A DNA stretch of 64,000 bases from an uncultured Lachnobacterium sp. GTDB lineage: Bacteria; Bacillota; Clostridia; Lachnospirales; Lachnospiraceae. Both the position numbers and the translations under genes were made by a program. The notes under the pieces are model-generated. The model ran no database searches. It was not told the origin of the DNA and saw only the letters and a list, made by a program, of their open reading frames with translations. Below, piece after piece: positions 26,348 through 35,506 of the stretch (within the stretch, counting starts at the first letter, position 1; each line of letters opens with the position of its first letter). The stretch lies in the NCBI GenBank assembly GCA_900550545.1, contig URSS01000011.1, positions 4,006 through 68,005 of the forward strand, in the 5' to 3' direction.

Positions 26348-27292
26348 ATGAAATATATTGAATCTCTCCGCGAAGGAGAAAGAATTAATGAAATTTATCT
26401 TTGCAAGGTCAAACAGGCAGCGATGACAAAAGCTGGAAAGCCTTATGACAATGTGATTTTACAGGATAAAACAGGAACACTGGATGCAAAAATCTGGGAT
26501 CCGGGATCGGTTGGAATTGATGAATTTGAAGCTTTGGATTATGTTGCTGTCACTGGTGATGTGACAAGTTTTCAGGGCAATCTCCAGCTTTCCATTAAAC
26601 GTGCCCGCAAGGTGCAGGAGGGCGAATACGAGCCAAAGGATTATCTGCCTTGCACGGAGAAAGATGTAGATGAGATGTTTACAGAACTTATGGAATACAT
26701 TGATTCTGTAAAAAATCCGTATCTGAATCAGTTATTACATAAGTTTTTTGACAACCAGACATTTGTGGAGCGTTTCAAATTCCATTCCGCTGCAAAAAGC
26801 GTGCATCATGGATTTGTCGGAGGTTTGTTAGAGCATACAGTCAGTGTCACACGCAACTGCAATTATTTTGCACAGAACTATCCGTTCCTGAACCGAGATC
26901 TGCTTTTGACAGCATCGATTTTCCATGATATTGGTAAATTAAAGGAATTATCTTCATTCCCTGCAAATGATTACACGGATGCTGGTCAGTTGCTTGGTCA
27001 CATCATGATCGGTGCAGAGTGGGTCGGCGAGGCTATCCGTACTATTGATGGGTTCCCAGCCACACTGGCAAATGAGCTGAAACACTGCATTCTGGCACAT
27101 CATGGAGAACTTGAGTATGGTTCACCGAAGAAACCGGCTTTGGTTGAGGCATTGGCTTTGAGCTTTGCAGATAATATTGATGCAAAAATGGAGACTGTAA
27201 AGGAACTGTTACACAACGTACCGGACAACAATCTGGAATGGCAGGGATTCAATCGTCTGCTGGATACCAATATCCGCAGAACAAGTATCTAA
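26348..27292 (+). CDS. yhaM: YhaM-like 3'-5' exoribonuclease, OB-fold plus HD domain
   Basis: This is a 314-residue protein with an N-terminal OB-fold nucleic-acid-binding domain (about 10-95; LQDKTGTLDAKIWDPG) and an HD phosphohydrolase domain (about 150-300) with HHGFVGGLLEHT, ASIFHDIGKLKEL (the HD pair) and HCILAHHGELEYGSP. This is the layout and size of YhaM, a Firmicute 3'-to-5' exoribonuclease active on short RNA and DNA ends. AAAGGAG before the ATG overlaps the end of the HtrA-like gene, so the two are likely co-transcribed. Confidence 0.88.
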   Translation: MKYIESLREGERINEIYLCKVKQAAMTKAGKPYDNVILQDKTGTLDAKIWDPGSVGIDEFEALDYVAVTGDVTSFQGNLQLSIKRARKVQEGEYEPKDYLPCTEKDVDEMFTELMEYIDSVKNPYLNQLLHKFFDNQTFVERFKFHSAAKSVHHGFVGGLLEHTVSVTRNCNYFAQNYPFLNRDLLLTASIFHDIGKLKELSSFPANDYTDAGQLLGHIMIGAEWVGEAIRTIDGFPATLANELKHCILAHHGELEYGSPKKPALVEALALSFADNIDAKMETVKELLHNVPDNNLEWQGFNRLLDTNIRRTSI

Positions 27293-27331
27293 AGAAAATA
27301 GTTGCAATAATATAGAAAATGGGTTGAAATT

Positions 27332-28759
27332 GTGAAGAAAAACGATTTATTTTCATTGGAAATTACAGATATGGGCGTCGGCGGAGAAGGCATCGGAAAA
27401 TATGAGGGGATGACCTTTTTCGTAAAAGATGCTTTGATTGGAGATACGATCAAAGCGCGGGCAACAAAATTGAAGAAAAATTATGGCTATGCAAGGGTGG
27501 AGGAAATTATAATTCCTTCACCTTATCGCGTCGTGCCGGAATGCCCACTTCACCGGCAGTGTGGAGGATGTCAGATTCAGGCATTGTCCTACGAGGAACA
27601 GCTTGCTTTTAAGAAACAGAAAGTCAAAAATAATCTGATGCGTATCGGTGGATTTGCAGAAGAGGAAGTGGATGCAGTTATGCTTCCGGCTGTCGGTATG
27701 GAGTATCCGTACCGATACCGCAACAAGGCACAATTTCCGGTAGGTTATGACAAGGCGGGAAATCTTGTTATGGGGTTTTATGCAGCAAGAAGCCATCAGA
27801 TCATTCCAGTCAAAGACTGTCTGCTTGGTGTAAAAGAAAACGAATCAGTTCTTGCAGCTGTCATGCAATGGATGTCGGATTATCAGATTCCAGCCTACGA
27901 TGAGAACACAGGAAAAGGTGTTGTACGGCATATTTTAATACGTTATGGATTTACGACAAAGGAAATTATGGTCTGCCTGATCATTAATGCGAACAAGCTG
28001 CTACAGAAGGAAGCACTTGTGGAAGCTTTGCGTCAGATTGAAGGTATGACTTCCATATCCATAAACAGTAATCTGGAGAAAACGAATGTCATTCTTGGAA
28101 AAGAGACACAGTGTATCTGGGGAATGCCTTATATCACGGATTACATTCACTTGCGCAATACACAGGATTTTTCTTTGACTGATACAGCGATAGCGTATCA
28201 TATTTCGCCGCAGTCTTTTTATCAGGTAAATCCGGTGCAGACAGAGAAGTTATACAGTACAGCGTTGGAATTTGCGCAGCTCACCGGAAAAGAATCCGTG
28301 TGGGATCTCTATTGTGGAATTGGAACAATTTCTCTTTTTCTATCCCAGAAGGCCAGACAGGTCTATGGCGTGGAGATTGTACCGCAGGCAATCGAGGATG
28401 CAAAAAATAATGCCAGACTGAATGGAATTACCAATGCGCAATTTTTTGTTGGAAAAGCAGAAGAAGTTCTGCCGGAGTTTTATGAGAAATCCGCAGGCGA
28501 TGAGGAAATGCGTCATCCGGATGTCATTGTAGTGGATCCGCCACGCAAGGGCTGTGACGAACAGTGTCTGTCCACGATGCTTGCAATGAAACCGGAGCGA
28601 ATCGTGTATGTAAGCTGTGATTCTGCGACACTCGCAAGGGATTTACGGATTCTTGTGGATGGGGGATATGAGCTGAAGAAGGTGCAGGCGTTTGATCAGT
28701 TCGCGCACACGACACATGTGGAGACTGTGTGCTTACTCTCGAAGAAATGCCAATTTTAA
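27332..28759 (+). CDS. rlmD: 23S rRNA (uracil-C5)-methyltransferase, RlmD/RlmCD type
   Basis: This 475-residue protein has an N-terminal TRAM RNA-binding domain (about 1-60; ITDMGVGGEGIGKYEGM). Four cysteines of a 4Fe-4S site are spread over CPLHRQCGGC and a later Cys. A central RNA-binding part and a SAM-methyltransferase domain (about 300-475) follow: WDLYCGIGTISLFLS, VVDPPRKGCDEQ, and VYVSCDSATLARDL with the catalytic Cys. In Firmicutes one enzyme of this family often modifies both U747 and U1939 (RlmCD). The start is GTG 27332 with a weak upstream purine run. It is the last gene before the accessory block. Confidence 0.92.
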   Translation: MKKNDLFSLEITDMGVGGEGIGKYEGMTFFVKDALIGDTIKARATKLKKNYGYARVEEIIIPSPYRVVPECPLHRQCGGCQIQALSYEEQLAFKKQKVKNNLMRIGGFAEEEVDAVMLPAVGMEYPYRYRNKAQFPVGYDKAGNLVMGFYAARSHQIIPVKDCLLGVKENESVLAAVMQWMSDYQIPAYDENTGKGVVRHILIRYGFTTKEIMVCLIINANKLLQKEALVEALRQIEGMTSISINSNLEKTNVILGKETQCIWGMPYITDYIHLRNTQDFSLTDTAIAYHISPQSFYQVNPVQTEKLYSTALEFAQLTGKESVWDLYCGIGTISLFLSQKARQVYGVEIVPQAIEDAKNNARLNGITNAQFFVGKAEEVLPEFYEKSAGDEEMRHPDVIVVDPPRKGCDEQCLSTMLAMKPERIVYVSCDSATLARDLRILVDGGYELKKVQAFDQFAHTTHVETVCLLSKKCQF

Positions 28760-28771
28760 GCGGGTTTGTGG

Positions 28772-28805
28772 CCTATTTTGAAGGAAACATATCGACAAAA
28801 ATAGG
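28772..28805. repeat. short inverted repeat after rlmD
   Basis: CCTATTTT (28772-28779) and AAAATAGG (28798-28805) flank an 18-base loop with no T run. It could be a weak end-of-transcript hairpin. The rest of 28806-28930 shows no gene or strong signal. Confidence 0.4.
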
Positions 28806-28930
28806 TTTAAAAATATGTGCTTGTATTGAAAAATTGAATACGGATAAGGATGCTGTGAAACCGGCAGATAAAAGAATTAAGTCAGGGAAGTATGTCAAGT
28901 CTTGATTTTGGGACACCTGGTATGTGAGAT

Positions 28931-28970
28931 AGGGAACTTTTGTGCCAAACAATATGTCAAAAAGTTCCCT
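28931..28970. promoter_or_regulatory. perfect 11-bp inverted repeat in leader of Fic gene
   Basis: AGGGAACTTTT (28931-28941) and AAAAGTTCCCT (28960-28970) flank 18 bases. It ends 21 bases before the Fic start codon and could be an operator or an RNA hairpin next to the ribosome site. Confidence 0.55.
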
Positions 28971-28991
28971 AAAAAGAGAGAGGTGAAATGA

Positions 28992-29930
28992 ATGGGAGCA
29001 AATTATTCAGACATTCAAGAATTATTACAGCAAAAAGAGGATATACAGGCGAGGCTTAATCTGATGCCATATGATGGAAATCCGGAAATTAAGGAATCAA
29101 ATAGTTCAAAATACTTGTATATGCGTAAGCGAGTAGCAGGTAAATTGACATCTACTTATGTAGACACATATTCAGATGAACTATATCAGTTGCTTTTGCG
29201 TAATGCCAAGGAACGCAAAGATTTAAATAAAGCCATTCGTAAAATCAATAAAAATTTAGCGGCACTTGGTTACGAAGATAAAGAACTTTCAGCGAGAGTA
29301 TTACAAAATTTGGATTTTGCCAGAGCAAATATGAAAGCGAACATTTATAATCAGGCAGTGTTAGAAGGTGTCGCAACGACATTTCCGCAAACGGAGGATA
29401 TTATCAAGAATAGACAAGTCCATGGGGTATCGGCTACGGATGTGCAGAAGATTCTTAATTTGAAACACGCCTGGGAATTTATCTTAGATAGAGATGTGAT
29501 TCAGAGTGAAAGTAATTATCATATGCTTTGTCATATTGCAAAGTTAGTTAATGAAGGTTTCTTTTATGATGGAGGTCGTATTCGTGGTATTCCTGTGCAG
29601 ATAGGCGGAACAAGCTATGTACCACCATTACCTATTGAAACAGTGGTTATCGAGCGAATAGATGAAATTAGAAGTCAGGATAAAGAGCCAATAGAGATAG
29701 CGATTGAGTTATGTATGTACTGTATGAAAACGCAGGTGTTCAAAGATGGAAATAAGCGAGCATCGGTTATTTTTGCCAATCATTATCTGATTGCACAAGG
29801 TATGGGATTTTTAGTTATACCGGAAAAGGATGTACCGGAATTTAAGAAGTTATTGGTGCAATATTATGAAGGTGAGCCACTAGAGGTCATTGGCGCATTC
29901 TTAAAAGAGCGTTGTTGGAAGAATTTTTAG
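28992..29930 (+). CDS. Fic-domain protein with altered motif (His to Gln)
   Basis: This is a 312-residue protein. An N-terminal helical, charged region (about 1-140) precedes a Fic/Doc fold (about 145-312). The fold shows the substrate flap (RGIPVQIGGTSYVPPLP), the core helix with QVFKDGNKRAS at 248-258, and a final helix. In active Fic AMP transferases this motif is HxFxxGNxR/K; here the catalytic His is Gln248, while Phe, Asp-Gly-Asn and Lys-Arg are kept. It may therefore be inactive as an AMP transferase or use other chemistry. No antitoxin gene is adjacent. AGGTGA (28981-28986) precedes ATG 28992. The region is AT-richer than the genes before it. Confidence 0.8.
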   Translation: MGANYSDIQELLQQKEDIQARLNLMPYDGNPEIKESNSSKYLYMRKRVAGKLTSTYVDTYSDELYQLLLRNAKERKDLNKAIRKINKNLAALGYEDKELSARVLQNLDFARANMKANIYNQAVLEGVATTFPQTEDIIKNRQVHGVSATDVQKILNLKHAWEFILDRDVIQSESNYHMLCHIAKLVNEGFFYDGGRIRGIPVQIGGTSYVPPLPIETVVIERIDEIRSQDKEPIEIAIELCMYCMKTQVFKDGNKRASVIFANHYLIAQGMGFLVIPEKDVPEFKKLLVQYYEGEPLEVIGAFLKERCWKNF

Positions 29931-30058
29931 AATGTTATTGAAACGTAAAGTTATATTACCAAATCCGACAGTAGATTTTTAGGTGTTTTTGGAGAGAAAA
30001 CAGTAAATGTTCTGAAAGTCAATTTGATGCTGGGCGGTATCCTGTAACTAGCACTCTC

Positions 30059-30098
30059 AAAAGATGAGCAAAAGATTTCGGACTTCTGCTCATCTTTA
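30059..30098 (+). terminator. terminator-like hairpin between Fic and ktrB
   Basis: AAAGATGAGCA / TGCTCATCTTT perfect 11-bp stem with a 16-base loop and a short TTTAT tail. The surrounding gap 29931-30192 has no other clear gene or a recognisable riboswitch. Confidence 0.7.
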
Positions 30099-30192
30099 TA
30101 CAATCTTAATTTCAAAACAAACTTACTTACGCTCATTTAATACAAATAAAGATAGAATAAAGGAAATATAAAAAAAATAAGATTATGGGGAT

Positions 30193-31539
30193 ATGGTTAT
30201 GCAACAAACAAACAGATCAAGACATCGACATATAACATCATTTCAAGTGATTAGTTTAGGTTTTTTATCCGTGATTCTCTTAGGCAGTCTGCTTTTGATG
30301 CTGCCGATTGCTACAAAAAGCGGTCAGTGTACCTCCTTTTTGGATGCTTTGTTTACCGCAACTTCTGCGGTTTGTGTGACGGGACTGGTTATTTATGATA
30401 CGGCAACCTACTGGTCTTTATTTGGCCAAGGAGTTATTTTACTGCTGATTCAAATCGGAGGTATGGGAATTATTACGATTGCTATTGCGATTGCTGTTGT
30501 TTCCGGACGTAAAATCGGGTTGATGCAGCGAAGTACCATGCAAGAGGCAATTTCGGCTCAAACGGTGGGTGGTATTGTGCGGAGAACGCAATTTATTATT
30601 CGGACTACTATTCTTATCGAAATCATTGGTGCGGTTCTTTTAGCCCCTGTTTTTTGCAGGGACTTTGGGTTTTGGAAAGGAATATGGTATTCACTGTTCC
30701 ATTCTATTTCTGCTTTTTGCAATGCAGGATTTGATCTAATCGGTATAAGAACCCCTTTTTCCTCGTTGACCTCTTATTCTGTACAGCCGATTGTAAATCT
30801 TGTAATTATGATGCTGATTATTGCAGGAGGTATTGGATTCCTTACCTGGGAGGATATAAAGAATCATAAATGGCATTTTAAAAAATACCGGATGCAAAGC
30901 AAGGTGATTTTTACGGTAACCGGAATATTGATATTCTTACCGGCGCTTTACTTTTTTTGTTTTGAGTTTTCAAATGTGCCTCTTACAGAAAGAGTATGGG
31001 TTTCTTTGTTTCAATCCGTTACGCCGAGAACAGCAGGATTCAATACGGCAGATTTGACTTTACTCAGTGAAGTTGGGCAAATGCTTATCATTATGCTGAT
31101 GCTCATCGGTGGATCGCCTGGTTCCACTGCAGGTGGTATGAAAACGACAACTCTTGCAGTTCTCGTTTCATCGGCATTATCTGTATTTAGAAAAAAGGAA
31201 CACACCCATTTTTTCGGCAGACAAATTCCGGATGGCACTATCAGAAATGCAGCTACAATTTTTTTGATGTATATCGTTTTATTCCTTGTCGGAGGAATGG
31301 TAATTAGCAGAACAGAAGATATTCCACTTATGACCGCTTTGTTTGAGACGGCGTCGGCAATCGGGACGGTAGGGTTAACGTTGGGAATAACTCCTGACCT
31401 GGGGCTTGTTTCCCATATAATCTTGATTTGCCTGATGTTTTTTGGCAGAGTGGGAGGATTGACCTTGATTTTTGCTACTATTTCTGAAAAAAAGCCTAAC
31501 GGTTCAAAATATCCTCAGGAAAAAATTACAGTAGGTTAA
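30193..31539 (+). CDS. ktrB: potassium (or Na+-coupled K+) uptake channel subunit, TrkH/KtrB family
   Basis: This is a 448-residue polytopic membrane protein with four repeated M1-P-M2 units of the superfamily of K+ transporters. Selectivity-loop segments include TSAVCVTGLV, SAFCNAGFDLIG, VTPRTAGFNT and ETASAIGTVGLTLG, each holding the conserved Gly. GSPGSTAGGMKTTT is the KtrB/TrkH hallmark. It forms the pore and works with the cytoplasmic KtrA ring encoded 13 bases downstream. An in-frame ATG at 30199 has better spacing to the GGGG at 30187-30190 and may be the true start. It is the first gene of the potassium block. Confidence 0.92.
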   Translation: MVMQQTNRSRHRHITSFQVISLGFLSVILLGSLLLMLPIATKSGQCTSFLDALFTATSAVCVTGLVIYDTATYWSLFGQGVILLLIQIGGMGIITIAIAIAVVSGRKIGLMQRSTMQEAISAQTVGGIVRRTQFIIRTTILIEIIGAVLLAPVFCRDFGFWKGIWYSLFHSISAFCNAGFDLIGIRTPFSSLTSYSVQPIVNLVIMMLIIAGGIGFLTWEDIKNHKWHFKKYRMQSKVIFTVTGILIFLPALYFFCFEFSNVPLTERVWVSLFQSVTPRTAGFNTADLTLLSEVGQMLIIMLMLIGGSPGSTAGGMKTTTLAVLVSSALSVFRKKEHTHFFGRQIPDGTIRNAATIFLMYIVLFLVGGMVISRTEDIPLMTALFETASAIGTVGLTLGITPDLGLVSHIILICLMFFGRVGGLTLIFATISEKKPNGSKYPQEKITVG

Positions 31540-31552
31540 GGAGAATAAAAAA

Positions 31553-32200
31553 ATGAAATCAATATTACTTATCGGTCTGGGAAGATTCGGACGGCACATT
31601 GCTATAAAATTAGATGAATTGCATCATCAGGTGATGGCGGTAGATAAAGAAGATACTCGAGTTGATGCTGTACTTCCCTTTGTAACTAACGCTCAGATTG
31701 GGGATGCGACTAATGAAGATTTTTTAAGTTCGCTTGGTGTTGGAAATTTTGATGTTTGTATTGTGGCTATCGGAGATAACTTTCAGAATTCATTGGAAGT
31801 AACGTCCCTTTTGAAGGAACTCGGTGCAAAAATGGTGGTGTCTCGTGCCGCTCGTGATGTTCATGCAAAATTTCTTTTACGAAATGGCGCAGATGAAATT
31901 GTTTATCCCGAAAGGCAGCTTGCCGATTGGGTTGCGATCCGTTATAGTGCTGATCATATTTTCGATTATATAGAACTAGATGAAGAACATGCAATCTTTG
32001 AAATATCTATACCGGAAGAATGGATAGGAAAAACAATCGGTCAGTTGGATATACGAAAAAAATATGACATCAATATTATGGCGCTGAAAACAAATGATAT
32101 TATGAATTTGAAAATAAGTTCCGATACGCAGTTGTTAAAGGACAGTACCATGCTTGTTCTTGGGGAGACGAAACATATTCAAAAATGTTTTCATATTTAA
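31553..32200 (+). CDS. ktrA: potassium uptake regulatory subunit, TrkA/KtrA family (RCK)
   Basis: This 215-residue protein has an RCK-N Rossmann domain (ILLIGLGRFGRHIAIKLDEL with GxGxxG, then AVDKEDTRVD, QIGDATNEDF, VSRAARD) and an RCK-C domain (about 135-215, IGKTIGQLDIRKKYDINIMA). KtrA rings gate the KtrB channel in response to ATP/ADP and, in many Firmicutes, c-di-AMP bound at RCK-C. AAGGAG at 31539-31544 precedes the ATG. It sits in a tight run ktrB-ktrA-(LysR-like)-kdpD-kdpE. Confidence 0.93.
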   Translation: MKSILLIGLGRFGRHIAIKLDELHHQVMAVDKEDTRVDAVLPFVTNAQIGDATNEDFLSSLGVGNFDVCIVAIGDNFQNSLEVTSLLKELGAKMVVSRAARDVHAKFLLRNGADEIVYPERQLADWVAIRYSADHIFDYIELDEEHAIFEISIPEEWIGKTIGQLDIRKKYDINIMALKTNDIMNLKISSDTQLLKDSTMLVLGETKHIQKCFHI

Positions 32201-32221
32201 TTTTTGAAAGAAGCTGGTGAT

Positions 32222-32764
32222 ATGAAAGACTTTGTTTTACTTATAGTAGTATTGGCAGCATTTATTTATGGTTATTTTCTTATGGGAAAACTGGATAAAT
32301 TGCTCGAGGAAAATCAATCCCAAAAACTTATTTCAGGTTCTAAGCTTAGGATTGGATTTGAAACACCTGCAATCATAGATTCTATTGCAGACCTATTAGA
32401 ACAATTTTCAAGCGAATACCCAGACTATGAGCTGAACCTGTTCTACGGTTCTGTAAGTGAAATAATAAATGGGTTGGGAAATAATAAACTTGATTTTGGC
32501 TTTATCATAGAAAATTCCAACGATATTTTGAAAGATGAGTATTGTTCCTTATCCCTTCAAATAAAGCAAAACGTCATTACGCCAGGTTCTATAGATATTG
32601 CGGTACATCCCATCAACACGATTGAGAAACCAGTGAGAGTGATATGGCAAAATGACATTAATTGTATGAAGGGTCTATTTGTCGAAAAATTGCGTGATTT
32701 TTCGGAGCGTTTTCTGCTTTCGGCTACACGCCCGAATGGAAAAAAAGAAGAAAAGGTGGTATAA
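32222..32764 (+). CDS. membrane-tethered LysR-effector-domain-like protein, unknown
   Basis: This is a 180-residue protein. One N-terminal membrane helix (FVLLIVVLAAFIYGYFLM, residues 4-21) and a short charged linker precede a soluble part that starts KLRIGFETPAIIDSIADLL and continues YPDYELNLFYGSVSEIINGL and LDFGFIIENS. This matches the beta-alpha pattern of the LysR-type effector-binding (type 2 periplasmic-binding) fold, about the first lobe. There is no HTH, so it is not a normal LysR regulator. ATG 32222 has GGTGA upstream. It lies between ktrA and kdpD in the same run and could be a sensor or adaptor for that system. Confidence 0.65.
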   Translation: MKDFVLLIVVLAAFIYGYFLMGKLDKLLEENQSQKLISGSKLRIGFETPAIIDSIADLLEQFSSEYPDYELNLFYGSVSEIINGLGNNKLDFGFIIENSNDILKDEYCSLSLQIKQNVITPGSIDIAVHPINTIEKPVRVIWQNDINCMKGLFVEKLRDFSERFLLSATRPNGKKEEKVV

Positions 32765-32806
32765 TCTTTATGCGATTTTAATGTCAGTGCTAAAGGAGAT
32801 GACCGT

Positions 32807-35506
32807 ATGGGTGAAAGCAGACACAATTCGGATCAGTTATTAAAGGCAATCCAAACTGATGAAGAAAACCGTAATAAAGGACATTTGAAAATCTTTTTCG
32901 GATACGCAGCTGGTGTGGGTAAAACCTACGCCATGTTAGAAGCAGCTCATATGGAAAAACAGCAGGGAATTGACGTGGTAGCCGGTTTTGTAGAAACCCA
33001 CGCACGTCCCCAAACAGCAGCTCTTTTGAATGGCTTAGAAGTTCTTCCTACAAGAAAAGTTTTTTATAATGGTATGATACTGGACGAATTCGATATTGGC
33101 ATGGCGTTGAAAAGAAAACCACAGCTTATCCTTGTAGATGAACTTGCGCATACGAATGCCGAAGGATGCCGTCATGCAAAACGGTATCAGGACATTAAGG
33201 AACTTTTGAATGCAGGGATTGATGTCTATACGACTGTCAATGTTCAGCATATTGAAAGCCTTTGTGATACAGTTGCATCCATTACGGAAATTGTTGTACG
33301 GGAACGCATCCCGGATTCTATTTTTGATAATGCAGATCAGGTTGAATTAATAGATATTGAACCACAGGATTTGATCAACCGTTTGAATACAGGAAATGTA
33401 TACAGACAGACACAGGCAAAACAGGCAGTAGAAAATTTTTTTACAATAGAAAATTTGACAGCTCTCCGGGAGATTTCACTGCGGCGATGTGCGGACCGGG
33501 TGAATATCCTCACAGAAAATACCCGCATAAAAAATCATGGAGATTATCACACAGGCGAACATATTCTTGTATGTCTATCTTCTTCTCCATCCAATGCGAA
33601 AATTATCCGTACCGCCGCAAAAATGGCTTCTGCTTTTAAAGGGGAGTTTACGGCTCTATTTGTAGAAACCCCAGATTTTTCGGTGATGAGCGAGGAAAAT
33701 GTAAAACGCCTGCGTTCAAATATTCGTCTTGCTGAGCAGCTTGGGGCAAAAATAGAAACAGTTTACGGAGAAGATGTTCCGTTTCAGATTGCGGAATTTA
33801 CTCGTTTGTCCGGTGTGTCAAAGATTGTGATCGGACGTAGTTCTGCTACAAAACGGCATTTGCTCAGCAAACCGACCCTGACAGAAAAATTGATTGATTA
33901 TGCCCCTAACCTGGATGTGCATATTATTCCGGATACGGTTTCTAATGCGGCAGTGTATCAGTTAAGAGGGGGCAGGAAAAAGAACCATATCGTATTCTCT
34001 GTCACTGATACATTAAAATCTACTGCGATTCTGATTTTATCCAGTTTAGTCGGAATGATTTTCCAGAAATTTGGATTTGACGAAGCAAATATCATTACTG
34101 TTTTTGTTTTAGGTGTTCTTGTCACCGCTGTCATCACGAAACATCAGATATACAGCCTAATTTCCTCGATTGTAAGTGTTTTGGTCTTTAATTTCCTGTT
34201 TACGGAACCTCAATTTACCTTGCAGGCGTATGATCAGGGTTATCCTGTTACCTTTATTATCATGTTGTTGGCGGCGTTTTTAACCAGTTCTCTTGCTATA
34301 CAGATTAAAAACCAAGCAAAACAGGCGGCACAATCTGCTTACCGTACCAAAGTGTTATTTGATACAAACCAGCTATTGCAACAGGCAAAAGATAAAAATG
34401 AAATTGTATCTGCAACTTCAAATCAGCTCATTAAACTCTTGAGAAAAGATATCGTTTTTTATTTAGCTGATGGAGAAGTGTTGGATACACCACATATTTT
34501 TTCTGTAACTGAAGAAAACTTGGAATCGTGTATTTCCGAAAATGAAAAGGCCGTTGCCGGCTGGGTATTGAAAAACAATAAACGTGCCGGAGCTACAACA
34601 GGAACGCTTTCCAATGCAAAATGCCTGTACCTTGCTGTTCGCAGCAGCAGTATGGTATATGGAGTTATTGGAATCGTGATGGGGGAAATACCTCTTGATC
34701 CATTTGAAAATAGTATTCTGCTATCCATTCTCGGAGAATGTGCCCTGGCTTTGGAAAATGAGAAAAATGCCCGTGAGAAACAGGAGGCGGCCATTCTTGC
34801 AAAAAATGAACAGTTGCGAGCGAACCTGCTGCGTGCTATTTCACATGATTTGAGGACACCGCTGACATCCATTTCCGGTAATGCCAGCAATCTTTTGTCC
34901 AACGGCGATTCCTTTGATAATGATACAAAAAAGCAGCTGTACACGGATATTTATGATGATTCCATGTGGCTGATTAACCTTGTAGAAAACTTGCTGGCTG
35001 TAACCCGGATTGAAGAAGGACGGTTGAATCTTCGTATAACGGAAGATTTGATGGATGACGTGATCACAGAAGCGTTACATCATATTAACCGAAAGAGTGA
35101 AGAACATCATATTTCCGTTGAAAGCAAAGAAGAATTTCTTCTTGCAAAAATGGATGCAAAGCTTATTGTTCAGGTAATCATCAATATTGTTGATAATGCT
35201 ATCAAATATACACCTAAAAACTCTCATATTGTTATTCGGACAGAAAAGAGGGGAAAACAAGCAATCGTATCTATATCGGATGACGGAAACGGAATTGCTG
35301 ACGAAATAAAGCCACGGATATTCGACATGTTCTATAGCGGTGCAAATCAAATTGCAGACAGCCGCCGAAGTTTAGGACTCGGATTATCTTTGTGCAAGTC
35401 CATTATTAACGCCCACGGCGGAGAACTTACTGTTTCAGATAATCTGCCGCACGGAACAGTATTTACATTTACATTACCGGCAGGGGAGGTCAAAGTATAT
35501 GAATAA
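32807..35506 (+). CDS. kdpD: sensor histidine kinase KdpD
   Basis: This 899-residue full-length KdpD has the N-terminal KdpD domain (about 25-235) with Walker A GYAAGVGKTYAML and LVDELAHTNAEGCRH, and a universal-stress-protein-like domain (about 250-380; VCLSSSPSNAKIIRTAAKMA, IVIGRSSATKR). A DUF4118 four-helix membrane region (about 400-500), a GAF-like domain (about 520-650), HisKA (AISHDLRTPLTSISGNASNL) and HATPase_c (NIVDNAIKYTP, DDGNGI, SLGLGLSLCK) follow. It senses K+ limitation or ionic strength and phosphorylates KdpE, encoded with an 8-base overlap. The kdpFABC pump genes that it normally controls are not adjacent. Confidence 0.93.
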   Translation: MGESRHNSDQLLKAIQTDEENRNKGHLKIFFGYAAGVGKTYAMLEAAHMEKQQGIDVVAGFVETHARPQTAALLNGLEVLPTRKVFYNGMILDEFDIGMALKRKPQLILVDELAHTNAEGCRHAKRYQDIKELLNAGIDVYTTVNVQHIESLCDTVASITEIVVRERIPDSIFDNADQVELIDIEPQDLINRLNTGNVYRQTQAKQAVENFFTIENLTALREISLRRCADRVNILTENTRIKNHGDYHTGEHILVCLSSSPSNAKIIRTAAKMASAFKGEFTALFVETPDFSVMSEENVKRLRSNIRLAEQLGAKIETVYGEDVPFQIAEFTRLSGVSKIVIGRSSATKRHLLSKPTLTEKLIDYAPNLDVHIIPDTVSNAAVYQLRGGRKKNHIVFSVTDTLKSTAILILSSLVGMIFQKFGFDEANIITVFVLGVLVTAVITKHQIYSLISSIVSVLVFNFLFTEPQFTLQAYDQGYPVTFIIMLLAAFLTSSLAIQIKNQAKQAAQSAYRTKVLFDTNQLLQQAKDKNEIVSATSNQLIKLLRKDIVFYLADGEVLDTPHIFSVTEENLESCISENEKAVAGWVLKNNKRAGATTGTLSNAKCLYLAVRSSSMVYGVIGIVMGEIPLDPFENSILLSILGECALALENEKNAREKQEAAILAKNEQLRANLLRAISHDLRTPLTSISGNASNLLSNGDSFDNDTKKQLYTDIYDDSMWLINLVENLLAVTRIEEGRLNLRITEDLMDDVITEALHHINRKSEEHHISVESKEEFLLAKMDAKLIVQVIINIVDNAIKYTPKNSHIVIRTEKRGKQAIVSISDDGNGIADEIKPRIFDMFYSGANQIADSRRSLGLGLSLCKSIINAHGGELTVSDNLPHGTVFTFTLPAGEVKVYE

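Noticed and set aside
29931..30192. Possible c-di-AMP (ydaO) riboswitch before ktrB
   Set aside because: Such riboswitches often precede ktr genes, but the conserved ydaO core segments could not be found; only a terminator-like hairpin is clear.
32222..32764. LysR-family transcription factor
   Set aside because: There is no N-terminal HTH; the N-terminus is a membrane helix.
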